Shown piece after piece: positions 21,637 through 33,133 of a stretch of 64,000 nt of DNA. This stretch comes from Byssothecium circinans (lineage: Eukaryota; Ascomycota; Dothideomycetes; Pleosporales; Massarinaceae), in assembly GCA_010015675.1 (NCBI GenBank), contig ML977038.1:150818-214817 (forward strand), read 5' to 3'. Numbering within the stretch: the stretch's first letter is position 1; each line of letters begins with the position of its first letter. Position numbers and translations under genes: made by a program. A model generated the notes under the pieces. The model did not search any database and was not told the origin of the DNA. It was given only the letters and a program-made list of their open reading frames with translations.

Positions 21637-23492
21637 TCAACCCCCTGCCCTCGCCTTAATACCATCCGCCGCCTTCTCTCCCACTGCATACACATTACCC
21701 TGTAAATGCGCCCCCAGAATCGTCAGGGAAACACTTACATCCACCACCGTCCAACCCCTCGTCCCATACACCCTCAACCCACGATCCATACACCCCCCAG
21801 CGGCATCATCGCGCACTGCCCACTCTGATGCGCAAAACTCGGCTTTAGCGTTTCCCGCGCACTTCTGCTCTTCCGTCTGGGTCTCCGCGCCCGGCACATG
21901 TGCCACGGGGGCGTAGCGCGCGAGGATCGCCGACGACCAGTGGGGCCGCAGGCAGCGGATGAGGGACACGAGGATGCCAAGGTCGAGCGGGGTTTGGAAG
22001 GCGTTGTAGTGTTAAATCGGGTAGGTTGTGTTTAAAGCGAGAGTCCCGTGGGAAAGCCGCTTTTTGAAGCCGCCGATGTAGATGGGGGATTCGCCAGATG
22101 GAGGCGTGGTAGCCTGGTTCATTGCTTGCGGAATTGTTTTAGCAGGATGGCGCATTGGTGGAGGGAGCCGTGTAGCGGGCTGGGCGTGCGGGAGTAGTGC
22201 TCGGGGAGGTGGGATAGTGGGTCCTGGGCTTGTGCTATTGTGGCGAGGGCATCGTGGTTGGGGGCGAAGTGTGAGGGGAGAGCATGGCTAGGGCGTTGTC
22301 TGTCTTTGCATGCGCTGATAGGTCCGGTTTTGGAGGTTGTGTATTACTGTTTGTAGTTATAGTGCTGGGATTTGGGAGCGTGAGGTTGGAGACGTGGAAG
22401 GTTGTGGATGCTATGGGGCGGTCTTGGAAGTTTGGACCGACGGCTGGTAGGTCGTGTTTTGGGGGATTATTGTTGGTGGCGGAGGCGGGTCCGATGCCGG
22501 AGACCATGAGGAGGTGTGGGGTGAAGATCGCGCTGGCAGCAAGAATTACTTCGTGGGTGGCGTGGACAGTGGTGGTGAGTGCGGTGTTGTGTTTTGTTAT
22601 ACGGACGCCGGTTGCGGTGAAGGAGGCGTTGAGGGCGGTGAAGAGGATCTCTTTGATGTGGGTTCCTGTGAGGAGTTTAGGTCCGGGCGCGTGGTTATGG
22701 GGTCGTAGTAGGCGTTTTTCGCTTAGGATCCGGTGGATGTTTTTGTTGTCTGCGGAGCAGGCAGCTTAGTATTCGCTTACGGGGTCTTTGAAGCTTTCTT
22801 GTGGCGCTGATACGTGTTCGCTTTTCCACTTGAAGTTTGAGTGTTTGGGTTAGCAAAGTTTACCAAAAAAGTCTCTCAAGTGCATACTATTCATAAATAC
22901 GTACTCCGTACTATAACTGCTAATCGTGACCTGCACCGGCCCCTCCCAATACGCCTCTTCATCATACGTAACTCTAAACTCCTTCGTCGTACTCTCAGAA
23001 GGCAGCGTGAACGTAGCCGCCTTCTTAAAATGCGGCTCCAGCCCTTCCCATCCTCGGCCTGGATTCCCAGGCTCTTCACAGGCGTCGTAATCAGCACTGG
23101 AACCGTGATTGAACATCATCCCATTAACGATAGAACCGTCGCCTACGACATTCGTGACAGAGACGGGGAACGTGCGGTCTGCGAGGTTGGGGTCCGGCGC
23201 GCTGGTAATGGGATGCATGGAAGCTCTGTTTACTTGGAAGCCAAAGTAGGGCATTACGGGGAGGGACGTGGTGTCAACACAGCAGTTTTCGATAACGAGG
23301 ACGGTTCCTGAAAAAGGGAGTTATGATGGCGGTGGTGAGCGACGATGGGGGAAAGGGAAAGGGATTGGGGTTACTATTCGCGTCTTCCGAGAGATAGTTT
23401 GCTACTAAGAGACTAGAGATGCCTCCACCGACAATTATGTAGTCGTACGTCTCGTTGATGGCTGTTACGAGGGATGTGAGTCCAAAAATCAT
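21637..23492 (-). pseudogene. Broken GMC oxidoreductase (glucose-methanol-choline family)
   Basis: The 5' part is well kept: a start at 23492, the dinucleotide-binding motif YIIVGGGISS, and a GT-AG intron 23374-23306 that joins to VLVIEN. The GDGSIVNGMMFNHG FAD segment follows. Downstream the gene is broken. Near 22700-22760 the frames slip so that AYYDPITTRPDL and KLLTGTHIKEILF, adjacent in GMC proteins, are in different frames, and a TAA replaces the Tyr codon expected in SYAKNAYYD. A further stop and frame change separate the piece ending near 22235 from the C-terminal piece (21637-22080), which still shows GCMDRGLRVYGTRG and NVYAVGEKAADGI. The HP(V/I)G motif carrying the catalytic histidine is missing. 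It cannot be an active oxidase. Confidence 0.85.
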
Positions 23493-25749
23493 GGCACTGT
23501 GGCGGGGACAGCGCATTGCTTTTTGAAGCAATCTCTTGTGGAAAGTCGACCTTGGAGAATCACTAGACTATAAGGTCTGGCTCTTTTTGCAGAGTACTAT
23601 ACGTTGCATCTACCCTCGTAAGTTCTGCAAAGAATTGAACGAAGCCTCTTTCCCGATATTTCGTTGCCACAAGGGCACAGTCTGCATAAGGAAACCGTCG
23701 CCTCAACCCCCCTACTCCCCAACGCCCGATGCTTTCGTACCCGAAAAGGTCATCTTTTGCCGTTCAATTGACGTCTATTTTTCTTTCCGTTCAATCTTCT
23801 CGTGTTCGCACTTGGAGATTTCCGCTCTAGAACAAGTTCGTGATCAAGTGGTTTGTATCGCAAAAGAGGGGCGTTATGCAGCCTTGCCTGGTGTTGAGTG
23901 GGCATGCATGGTCCCGCCCCCGCATTAAGGACAGGTGGGGATCTTACATAAGTGTCCGTAGGGTTGGGGTAAGTTACTGGTGGAAGTTCTCGCTGTGTAA
24001 AGTGGCGGTTTCTGGGGTTACTAGCAACTTACCGGTAGATGCCATCTGAGCGGGGCAAGTCGTCACCTTCCTCCTGTGATTATTGCGAAACACGCATCCA
24101 AAGAAGATTCAAAGATCAATCTTCCTTTTGCCTATTGATACTTCGTGGATGCCCAGAGTCACAGCTTGCATGATGCTCAGCTCGTCCCATACGAGTCACG
24201 ACGATCACATCGCGAAAAGATCCCGCCCCTTGTCTTCACAAACCCCAGCTGATGTCCCGACCCTCTGGATGCCTAGGTAATGAATGGACTATTTACTGTG
24301 TCCGGTTAGATCAAAACAAGGATGATATCCCCCCCAGTGCGGTGCCAAAGGCACCAAGGCTGGATGCTACGCCCAATCGCCGATCTCCTTTTGAGGTGGA
24401 TGATGACTGTTGAAGCAACGGCACGGCCCGTGTGGTGCCGCTTCGGCTTACCGAGTGAGTTGGTGTTGTCAGAAAACGTTCATACATTGCTTTCAAACAT
24501 CTTTTCCACCGTTGGCACGTCATTTTTTGCTCACCTGGAAGAGGCCATATCTAGCCTGCCAGGATCGAGAGTCGAGTACTCCGTATACTGGGCAAAATAC
24601 TACATCACGTGCTCGCCTACGCGTACTGCAGGATTGATTTGAAAACGCATGCATTTGCATGGCTATGTATGAAGAACAGGGGCCAAAAACCTTCGGGCTC
24701 CATCGACGGAGATGCTTAACATCCTTAGTTGCCGGTGGTAGGTGCTTCCTTAATAAGGCCAAGTTTAAGTAGGGCCGAGTAGGGGCCAAATAGAGCTTAA
24801 ACCCTTATCTTTCCTTTAATAAAAGCTATATTTACAAGCTTTAAATGAGTTCTCGTAAATAGAGGGTAAAATTTTATCCTAGAGCCTTTATTTTTTTTCT
24901 TTTTAACGACTACTTCAGGAGAGGAACAAGTGTATATTTGCTACCGTTGCACAGACTACCGCACCTACCACCAGCCCCTAAGCATGTTAAGCACCCCCAG
25001 AAAATGAACTGGGATACGACTGCAAAAGGAAATAACGGATGGGTAGTGTCGTGTCTTTTGGTCAAAAAGAAGTATTTGTGGGCTCGACTAAAATATCCGA
25101 TTTCAACGTCCAAGACGGAACGGTTTCGTATTGACGGGTCATTTCCAACGGGCTCCCACACTAAGTGCACAGTTGGATGCGCCCCACACGCGCGGGTTCA
25201 ACGTCAATACCACCTCAAGGGTGAGTAGTTGATGCTAGGGATCCATGAATCGACACAAAATACTGCTGACACAAGCCTTGGTCCAGTAGCTACGTGTATC
25301 TTGTTTGAAAATATTAAGTTCTCGGATCCCTAGCATCAACTACTACTTGACCTTGAGGTTGTGTATCTTCAAAAGACCAACAGTTGGTACTTGCGACAGA
25401 CTGGAACACAATGCACCCGCGGGAGGGTAACGTGTATCACTACTGCCTCCTGTCGATCCTGGCGTATATGCAAGGTGATTGATCGATCAATTGATAATTG
25501 TTTTGCACGGCAATTAACGAATGAGGCTCACATAAGATGATGATTAGCACCCGATTCAATCTTCTGGCTTGTCCCGTCAGTGCTGAGAAGAAGCAGGATT
25601 CACGATCCAGAGAATCGGGATGACCGATGGGAGGGGTTCCCAAGAGCTGTTAGGACCTTAAAAGCGGAGCGTCTCCATGCCCTCGATCAGCGAGTCTCGC
25701 TTTCTAATGTTGTTTGTTCAATCATCTTTCTACACCGTTCAGTTTTGAA
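23493..25749. other. Intergenic region, 2.3 kb, with AT-rich patches and a fold-back repeat
   Basis: No supported gene. The part around 24760-24905 is strongly AT-rich, as expected of decayed repeat DNA. An inverted repeat lies at 25213-25358. Short frames at 23536-23928 and 24322-24642 have no domain or splice support. Confidence 0.5.
25213..25358. repeat. Fold-back inverted repeat, MITE-like
   Basis: A perfect 21-bp arm at 25224-25244 (AGTAGTTGATGCTAGGGATC plus C) is matched by its reverse complement at 25324-25344. Outer 8-bp arms CCTCAAGG (25213-25220) and CCTTGAGG (25351-25358) are also complementary. The interior is about 80 nt. A small non-autonomous transposable element is the simplest reading; no coding sequence is present. 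Confidence 0.65.
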
Positions 25750-27115
25750 ATGGCTCCGCTCCTTGATGGCATTCACAAGTGGCGTGCTCGCGCTCTCGAG
25801 CATGGAACCAAGCAGGCTGGCATGTTTGCTGTGGCAATCCCTTTCATCCTGGTCAGTGCAGCGGTAGTTCTCCTGCGAGTACATGTCAAGCTCCGCTTGA
25901 TCAAGGCGAAATTGGCTTTAGGTGACTGTAAGTTGATTTGGTTCGCATCAAAATGTGGTAAGGTACAAACCATTGCTAACTACATAGATTTGATCATGAT
26001 TGGCGCTTTCTTTACGATAGGACTCTCAATAGCGAATATGTTCTGTAAGTGTCTGTGTCGTGATGTGGAGGCAAGATGCTGAGAAAGTTCTTTTGTCGCA
26101 GGCGGATATTTTGGAGCCGGCATGCATAGTAAGCCTTCTCTTCTAATGATTCGGCAAAAGCGCTCGACATTCCGCCCGAAAACCTTACACCAATGCTAAA
26201 AGCGAATCTTGCGACACGTCTACTCTACGTTGCCTCTATCTGCTTCGTCAAATTCAGCATCCTGGTCTTCTACTTGAAAATCGATCCCCGCAAGCCGACA
26301 CGATGGGCGGTATACTTCCTCATGGCTTTCGTGTTTGCACTCTCCATTGTTACCTTTTTCGTGTTGCTATTTGTCTGCGTGCCACCGTCGCTCTTTTGGC
26401 ACCCGGAGCAGCAGGCACTGCATCCAGAAAAGTGCATGAAGCAGACGACGCAGCAAGTTTTCTTCAACATCAACGGAGTAATGAAGTATGAATTCCCCTG
26501 CAACTCGCAATGATGTGGTGGACTAACGAGCTTTTTATTAGTATTGTTCAGGATGTGGGCATCTATGTTCTTCCGATACCCATCATCTGGACGCTTCAGA
26601 TGCCTCGTCGTCAGAAGGTAGCACTAGCAACACTTCTCTCAGTGGGCCTTGTTGCTGTCGCAGGTACGCAATCACTGCACCCTCTGCGAAACTTACTAAT
26701 GAGAAATAGCCGGATGCGTGCGCTTCTACTACGTCCGCTTTCTTGCCAACGAGGCAGACATCTGGTTCTACATGGCCGACTCGCTCATTTGGTGTAGTAT
26801 CGAGATCTATGCTGATATGTTATTTCCAACCATACCTTCGACCACACACGCTAACATTGCCTACTTCCAGCAATTATTTGCAGTTGTGCTTCGACGTTCA
26901 AAGCCATCCTCAAGACGTACCTTCCCAAAGTATGGGGCAGCTCTCAGGAACTGTCTGATGACCCTCGCAACGACTCCCACGGGAAATTTGTCGTCATGAA
27001 GCCCTATGGGGGATCCTCGAACAAATCGCACAGCAACCGCAAATACGGGATCAGTGACCCCACTGAGATTGAGAACGATAGTGAAGAGGCCATCGTGCGG
27101 CAGGAAACAAAGTAA
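25750..27115 (+). CDS. SAT4/rhodopsin-domain 7TM protein (Pth11-related), 349 aa, seven exons
   Basis: Exons 25750-25927, 25988-26044, 26102-26128, 26161-26485, 26542-26663, 26710-26818 and 26884-27115; all junctions are GT-AG and all phases join. The product has seven hydrophobic helices in the pattern of the fungal rhodopsin/SAT4 integral membrane family. Landmarks are LGDYLIMIG after helix 1, LDIPPENLTPMLKAN before helix 3, NIVQDVGIYVLPIPIIW at helix 5 and IWCSIEIYADICAS at helix 7. The C-terminal tail of about 70 residues is Ser/Asn-rich. Family members are thought to be plasma-membrane receptors or sensors; Pth11 of Magnaporthe is the best known relative in architecture, but the CFEM domain is absent here. 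The third intron would be only 32 nt, so that junction is the least sure. Confidence 0.8.
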
Positions 27116-27415
27116 ATGAGGCACAGTGGCAGGAGACACGGACAAAAGGGGAACGGACAGCGAAGAGGCTATACTGTCGCAGTTGACACAGACAACAAAA
27201 AAGAGGAGACTTGGGCCCACAAGCGTTGGAGGGCCTTTCGCGGTGGTGAAACTGCGGGAAATAACCCTAATAGATCCTCTGCATAGGATATTTAAGTGGA
27301 TACAACGGAAAGGACTTAAACTTATGAATCAAATTCTACGGTGTTATCATTTCTGACATCATCCTTCCGCGAGGGAAGACCACATTTAAGCTTCAGTTCG
27401 AACACTATACAACCC

Positions 27416-28541
27416 TCAATCTGCCTCTTTCTTGGAGATACCGATGCAACTCTCCATCGTCATCATCCTGCGATTCTGCTTCAACGCAACAAGCTCATCT
27501 AAAAAGTCCTTCTCCCAAGCCGCCTCCAGCCTTGTAGGCTTCCAGCCCAGCGCCCTCGCTCAGGCACCCTTCGTCGCTTTGTGGCCTCCCCATCCACGCT
27601 CAGCAACATCAAGCCGCCCAGCGGTTAATTTGTCCGCAATCTCCTCTAGAGACACCAGCCGAATTTCCTTCTCCTTTGGCGTGTCATCGCGGGGCAACAC
27701 ACCATCGGTGAATGCAACATCAAGACACCGCTGATTGATGTCCTTTATAAGCGTACGACCCACCGCCGCAAACATTACACCTGTCTTGATGTATCCAACA
27801 CCACGGTCTTCACGCTCGAGAATGGTACGTACAAGAAGTACGAAAAGGTCGGCGAGATCCAGAATATGTACCCAATCGAAGTTTGCCGTCTCGTTGAGTG
27901 TCCATCCATACCCATGTTGAACGACATACATTAGGATCAAAGGAATAACAAGACCCTGTTGATTAAAAAGGCCCGTCCCTTCGCCAAATATCACTGGTGT
28001 GTTTACGCTAACGGCTTGCACTCCGCTCGCTGCTGCTGCTTCGAGTACACCAAGTTCAGCAGTGCGCTGATCGTATGGCTCTTCTTTATCGAGCGCTTTC
28101 ATGAACTCGAGAATTTCTGTCGCGTCTTCTTCATCGTTCCACTCCCGCAGTGGTTTCGGAGGTTGCGTCAATGGTCGATCGGCCAGGTTCGTGCACCCAG
28201 AGACGTGTAACATCCATGGCGTAGGCTTTCCTGCCTTGACGCGGCGAGCGAGACCGTTGACGAAAGCGATTGCCCCCGAGGCGATGAAACCAGAGCCAGT
28301 ATTGACGATAATGTCGTAATTTGCCGCTAAGTCTTCGATGAATTTGGTGTCTTCGAGGCCAGCATTCGATGGTGTTGACTCTGTCGCCGTACGCTTTCTT
28401 CACTTTCTCGGCTTTGGCCTTGTCGCGAATGAACACGTCAATGGTGAGACCTTTCAGACTTGGCTCGGTGCTCGCGAGGAGCTGGGACAGAACTGTGCCG
28501 CCGACGTAGCCTATCGTGCCAGTGAGGAGAATGCTGCTCAT
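27416..28541 (-). pseudogene. Broken NAD-dependent epimerase/dehydratase (atypical SDR)
   Basis: The frame from 28541 begins with a Rossmann fold motif, LLTGTIGYVGGTVL, as in NmrA-like and epimerase-type extended SDRs. Near 28362 the frame slips by one base: up to VNTIE the reading is in one frame, and from GLEDTKFIEDLAANYDIIVN onward in another. The second frame then runs well conserved to residue block GWGGHKATKGA, where a TGA at 27560-27562 stops it. After the stop the same frame continues with ARALGWKPTRLEAAWEKDFL, typical of the family end, to a second stop at 27416. The TGA is one C-to-T change from CGA. One frameshift plus one nonsense codon argue for a pseudogene; two sequencing errors are less likely. 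Confidence 0.75.
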
Positions 28542-30046
28542 CTTGGAGAGTAAAAACGGATCGGAAAGCTGAAAAATACGCTGGGCTCATTGAGCGGTCA
28601 ACATCATCATTATAATTGATCGTAGTGGCGAGCCGTGTTTCTTCGCACCTTTCGTCAAGCGAGCGCGTATCCTGGGTTGCGTTATGCATCTAATACGAAA
28701 GTCAAACATTTTATGGGTCTCCATGCCTAATCATCGGTCTGTGGAATAAAACCAACCGCTTCAGGCAATGGCCGCGGAAGCAGATGCCTACTAGGCTACG
28801 TGTCACAATAATCAACATGCAGTTTTCAAATCCTACAAATCCGCAACACTGTCGATCCGACGCGACTCCACGGGTGGCGATTGATCGGTAAACCTTTTCC
28901 TCGCCAGCATTACGCGATGCGCTGATCTCGCTCAGATTCGGATTGCGTATTGCAATCGTAGCGCAAGCCACTATCTTCATATATCAAGACAGAAGTGCTA
29001 CCGTGCACCCTGGGTCATAAAGATTTGGAGGATTTGCAGCCGTCGCAGGTTGAAGAGAACAGGCAGGATATAGGTGCGCGAGATTGGAAGTCCTTCCTTC
29101 ATCAACCAGACCCCCTGCCTATGGTAGGACAATTTCTGCTTAAATAATTACCGAAGCCCTACATCGCTAACTTCATTCCAGGGTTGTTAGAAAAGTGAAA
29201 GCGATTTCATTGAGCACAATCAAAAATATTTCGCTTATGCTCAGCAAAGAATTACTTCAACTATCGAATACAACGTCCACGGTACGCAGCAGCGGGAAAT
29301 CGTTTCAAAGAGCAGGTCGCGTCGCAAGAAGGCCAGAAAATCAGGCTCGTTAGAACAAGCCCCACCGGGAGAAAATGAGAGAGACTCGCTTCAGAGCGCG
29401 GGAAGCAGTATTAAGATCCTTCCGGGATCGAACTTACCGACAGGGGCCAGCACCCGTACGAAAATCCTCCCCAAGATCGAATTAAACGTATCACACTTCT
29501 GAAGCCTGAAGGAACCATCCATCCGACCCCAAGCATTGAATGTTGCGACTTGGTGGCCTGTTGTGTCTGGGATTGACAGCCTTTTATAGTTTACCCTTCC
29601 CTGGGGCCAGACTCACGGAAGGATTCATTAAGTTCGACGGGCATGCCCGTTCCGCCCTTGACCGACACTGATCCCCCAGTGCCCTGAGGAGAAAATGAGT
29701 GGCTGTAAAGGGCTTCGAATCCTGTCGTTGGCAGGAAGTCTGTGACGCCAATGCAGTGCAAAACACGCTCAGGCCGCTTAAGGTACGTATACTTGAGGCT
29801 TTCCCCCTGAGACTTCAGTTTTGGCGGCCCACTAGTTCCCCGGTTCACTGGGTCGCGCATCGTACCGTGAATGCCCTTGCCGAACATTTGGAATCTAACG
29901 TTTGGATCCGTAGTGTGGTTTTCCCGGCGCCTCGTCCCTTCATCGTCCTCGTCTTTAAATCTACCATACGGCCCCACTGCGATCTACGATCTCATGTAAT
30001 AGGTATTCTTGAAGATTCCGTCGTCTTTCGATAGTCTACTACCATC
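28542..30046. other. Intergenic region, 1.5 kb
   Basis: Between the broken epimerase and a 7TM gene. The minus-strand frame at 29591-29977 (128 codons) has no recognised domain and no codon-like regularity. I see no RNA gene. Confidence 0.45.
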
Positions 30047-31290
30047 ATGGAGCCATATCGCCGGGATCGATCGACCGAGGTGAAGGCCATCAACTTAACG
30101 GCTACATGTTTGATGGTCATCTTCGCTGTCTGGAGGCTAGCAGTGAGATTCAGAATCAATCCGAGATTGGGTATGTGCCGGTCATGGTAACAATCTCTTC
30201 AACTCCATGCTAATACACTCGTCAGGATGGTCTGACTACTGGCTCATCTTAGCGGTTGTAAGTTGAAGAGCCAGCATTCCATGTCGTACCTAAGCTGACA
30301 AAACCCAGGTGACTGGTGTTGTAGCCCATTCATGGACACTCGCCGCCGCATACGCAGGCCTTGGAAAGGTCTTCGTAGATCCGAACGACATCGCGGCGGC
30401 GAAGAAAAGAGTGTACTACCTCATACACATCGGTGGAGCAATGAACATGTATGCTATGTTCTTTGTGAAGATCAGCGTCTGCTCGTACCTTCTGGCTCTT
30501 GACTTCTCGAAGATATACCGTCGGATCATATATATCTCGATCGTTTTACTCGTCATTACCGGCCTTTTTCTACCCATGATAGCTCACTGGGTCTCCTGCA
30601 AACCCATCGAGGCTATCTGGGATACCTCAATCAAGAAGAAGAAATGCTGGCCTAAGATCTTCAATATTAGCGTTACCTACACTCAAAGCGCTATTAACGT
30701 GTTAACCGACCTAATCTACACGGCGGCACCGTTGATCTATCTGAGGAGGGTCAAACTCACCCGGTATGCACAAATCGGCGTGCGGACCGTTTTCGCCCTA
30801 GCCCTGCTGTAAGTTTGAGACCACCTGGATATTCCCGAAAATGACACTGACTTCGATCAGCGGAACAGGTATTTCAATAGCGAAGCCCATATTCTACGCT
30901 CAGCACTACGCTGCGCTCCGTACCACTATCGAAGGCAACCCTAACGATACCCTCTTCGCATCGGTCACCACCATCAACCTCAGCAACAGCGAAAATGCCG
31001 CCTGTATCGTGCTCGCCTGCCTCCCTCCTTTACGTCGTACCTTTGACAACCTCCTCAAGCGTGTCCTGTCCAAGAGCGTCCTCGAAAGTATCGGTGCAAC
31101 GAACGCGCAAACCCACAACTTCTCACTCCCAACGTACGAAAGCACCAAGTCGGATGCTGAGAACAGGTGTCGGGGCGATACTGAAAGCGCTATGGGTATT
31201 TTAGAGGATGCCGAGTTTGTGGAGGATCATCATGGGAGGATCATCAAGGCTGCGGATGCGAAGGCCGCAGAGGTGGTGTATCATGAATAG
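30047..31290 (+). CDS. SAT4/rhodopsin-domain 7TM protein, 361 aa, four exons
   Basis: Exons 30047-30170, 30226-30257, 30309-30808 and 30861-31290; introns of 55, 51 and 52 nt are GT-AG and phases join. Helices follow the SAT4 pattern: LGWSDYWLIL ends loop 1, then long helices separated by VKISVCSYLLALDFSKIYR, the Cys-containing loop HWVSCKPIEAIWD, the INVLTDLIYTAAPLIYL helix 5 signature and SENAACIVLACLPPLRRTF at helix 7. The tail of about 90 residues is acidic and Ser/Thr-rich. It shares family but little detailed sequence with the genes at 25750 and 33133, so the three are not recent duplicates. Probable plasma-membrane sensor of unknown ligand. Confidence 0.82.
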
Positions 31291-31879
31291 AGTAATAGTA
31301 AACAGTTTGGGGGTGATCTTCAGGAGTCGTTAGATAATGACCATGCATGTTGATATTTTTGGCTTTGAACTGAGTTTGTTCTTTTGTTCGGGAAGCGTGC
31401 GCGTCTATGGCGTTTTCTCTTTTACTGAGGCTTGATGGGATAATGAGCACATACTTCTGGTTGAAATTCTGTGGCTGGGAACACTGGATACCTTTTGAAT
31501 TTTAACGACCTTGAACAATGCATTGCCAGATATCTGGCTGCTTTTTCCTCTTCGCAGATGGTGACTTTGGTGTTCGGCTTTCAGCTTGTGACGTACACCA
31601 AGCTGGACTCGTCGACTGGTCGTTATGACGATGTCTCTCGTGTGGCAGAGAAAGTCGGACCTTTTGATATAAATATGGGCACCTTAACGAGGGATTGCTA
31701 CTGTCGGCTATTCCAACCCCGCTTTGACATCCATCGGCCGAATCAACGGATCTCCGTCCATCAATCGGTCCTATTGACTTGGATTGTTTGGATTGTCTTG
31801 TATGCGAGGATCCGGCCAGGATTTGATAACTACAGTAGTTTATCTCGTTTAACAAAAACAATGAACCCTACAAAGGTAT
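31291..31879. other. Convergent intergenic region between two 7TM genes
   Basis: Lies between the 3' ends of the genes at 30047 and 33133. Frames on both strands (31471-31902, 31502-31861) overlap each other without domain support. Confidence 0.45.
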
Positions 31880-33133
31880 CTACAGCACTTCTCGAGGGCT
31901 AGGCTCTTTGCTCGAAGATGCGTACGTGGTGGTACTTGTGCCCATACGTCCTTGCGATTCTGCCGTTCCGTCCCCTCCTACTGGCTGACCAGCCGTCTTA
32001 TCCGCCGCCGCCTCCTTCGCCCGTCGATCTCTCCGTCTCGTCTCCACCTTCTTCCACACTATGGGCGGTGGTGCCACAACTTCCTCCTCTCGCGAAGCCA
32101 GTGTACTATTATTCTCCGTTCTCCCCCAACTCCTCCAACTCCGATTCGCACCACGTCTGCCCCTCCGTTGCTCATTGCCTCGCGTAGAGCCTACATCAGT
32201 GGTTCCTGAGCTTCTCGTATTGTTGTATTTGCTCAGTCGAGGCGTCTCTTTGTCGTTGAAGAAGGGAATACAGCGGCCAAGGAGCCACTTAACGGTCCCG
32301 CCGCAGGCTCCGATGGTGGCAAGGCTGACTTCGACATTGGAAAGGCCTTGTCGCATACCATAACTAGCGTCGGGGTTGTTTGCTTTCTTTGTGAAGAGTT
32401 GTACGAACACATAGAGGCGAAAGGCGCCGATCCCAGTCACAGCTATCCCGAAGCTCATGAAAGCGATGTACGTGGCCTTCCGTATCAAAGGCATTTGTAG
32501 GTTGTGTAGTATCCATGTCGGCATCGCTAGAACTGCCACATCGGTAATTAGAACCACGCCTATTGTTCCGTAGGTATACTTTGCTCCATCAATGCATGTA
32601 CCCGGAAGCGATCGGTCCCAAAATTTGGCCACTGGCTTACACTGAAAAGCGCATACCAGGGGAGCCGCGATAGTGAACAGCCCATTAACTGTAAATATCG
32701 TCCAGAGCGCGATGTTGATGTTGCGATTCGGGGAGCGGAGTTTAAGGAGGGTAATGACGAAGGACGCCTTGATGAGGCCTAGTATGGGATTGTATACAAC
32801 GGCGTTTGCGAAGCCCCATTTCTGGTAGGCGACTCTATCGATGTTTCGCGGAATATCCCAGTAATGGTATCCATACCACGAGAGCTTGAAAGCTATTCAT
32901 CCAGTGACGGGTCAGTGAAGGAGAATCGAGGATGTTGGCGGAAACTTACATTTCCACGTTGTAACAGTCAAGGCGAAAATAAGCAATTGCGCAATAACAA
33001 GCAGCACGTCCTCAATCGCAAACTTGCTCGTAACAATTCTCCTCCATATCCTCAAGCACACGATTATCGTTGAGATGACGGTCGGAACCATCACCAGCGC
33101 CAGCGCCGAGGGTTGAAGCGTCCGAGGCGCCAT
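31880..33133 (-). CDS. SAT4/rhodopsin-domain 7TM protein, 398 aa, two exons
   Basis: Exons 33133-32950 and 32892-31880, with a 57-nt GT-AG intron; phases join. The N-terminus enters directly into helix 1 (LALVMVPTVISTIIVCLRIW). Further landmarks are WYGYHYWDIP after the splice site, NPILGLIKASFVITLL at helix 3, the Cys-containing loop CAFQCKPVAKFWD, VLITDVAVLAMPTWIL at helix 5 and SLATIGACGGTVKWLL at helix 7. The cytoplasmic tail of about 140 residues is Arg/Ser/Glu-rich. It is divergent from the secreted flavoprotein gene at 34347 across about 1.2 kb. Role as a membrane sensor is by family only. Confidence 0.82.

Noticed and set aside
29591..29977. 128-codon minus-strand frame
   Set aside because: No start context, domain or splice-compatible extension; overlapping plus frame is equally open.
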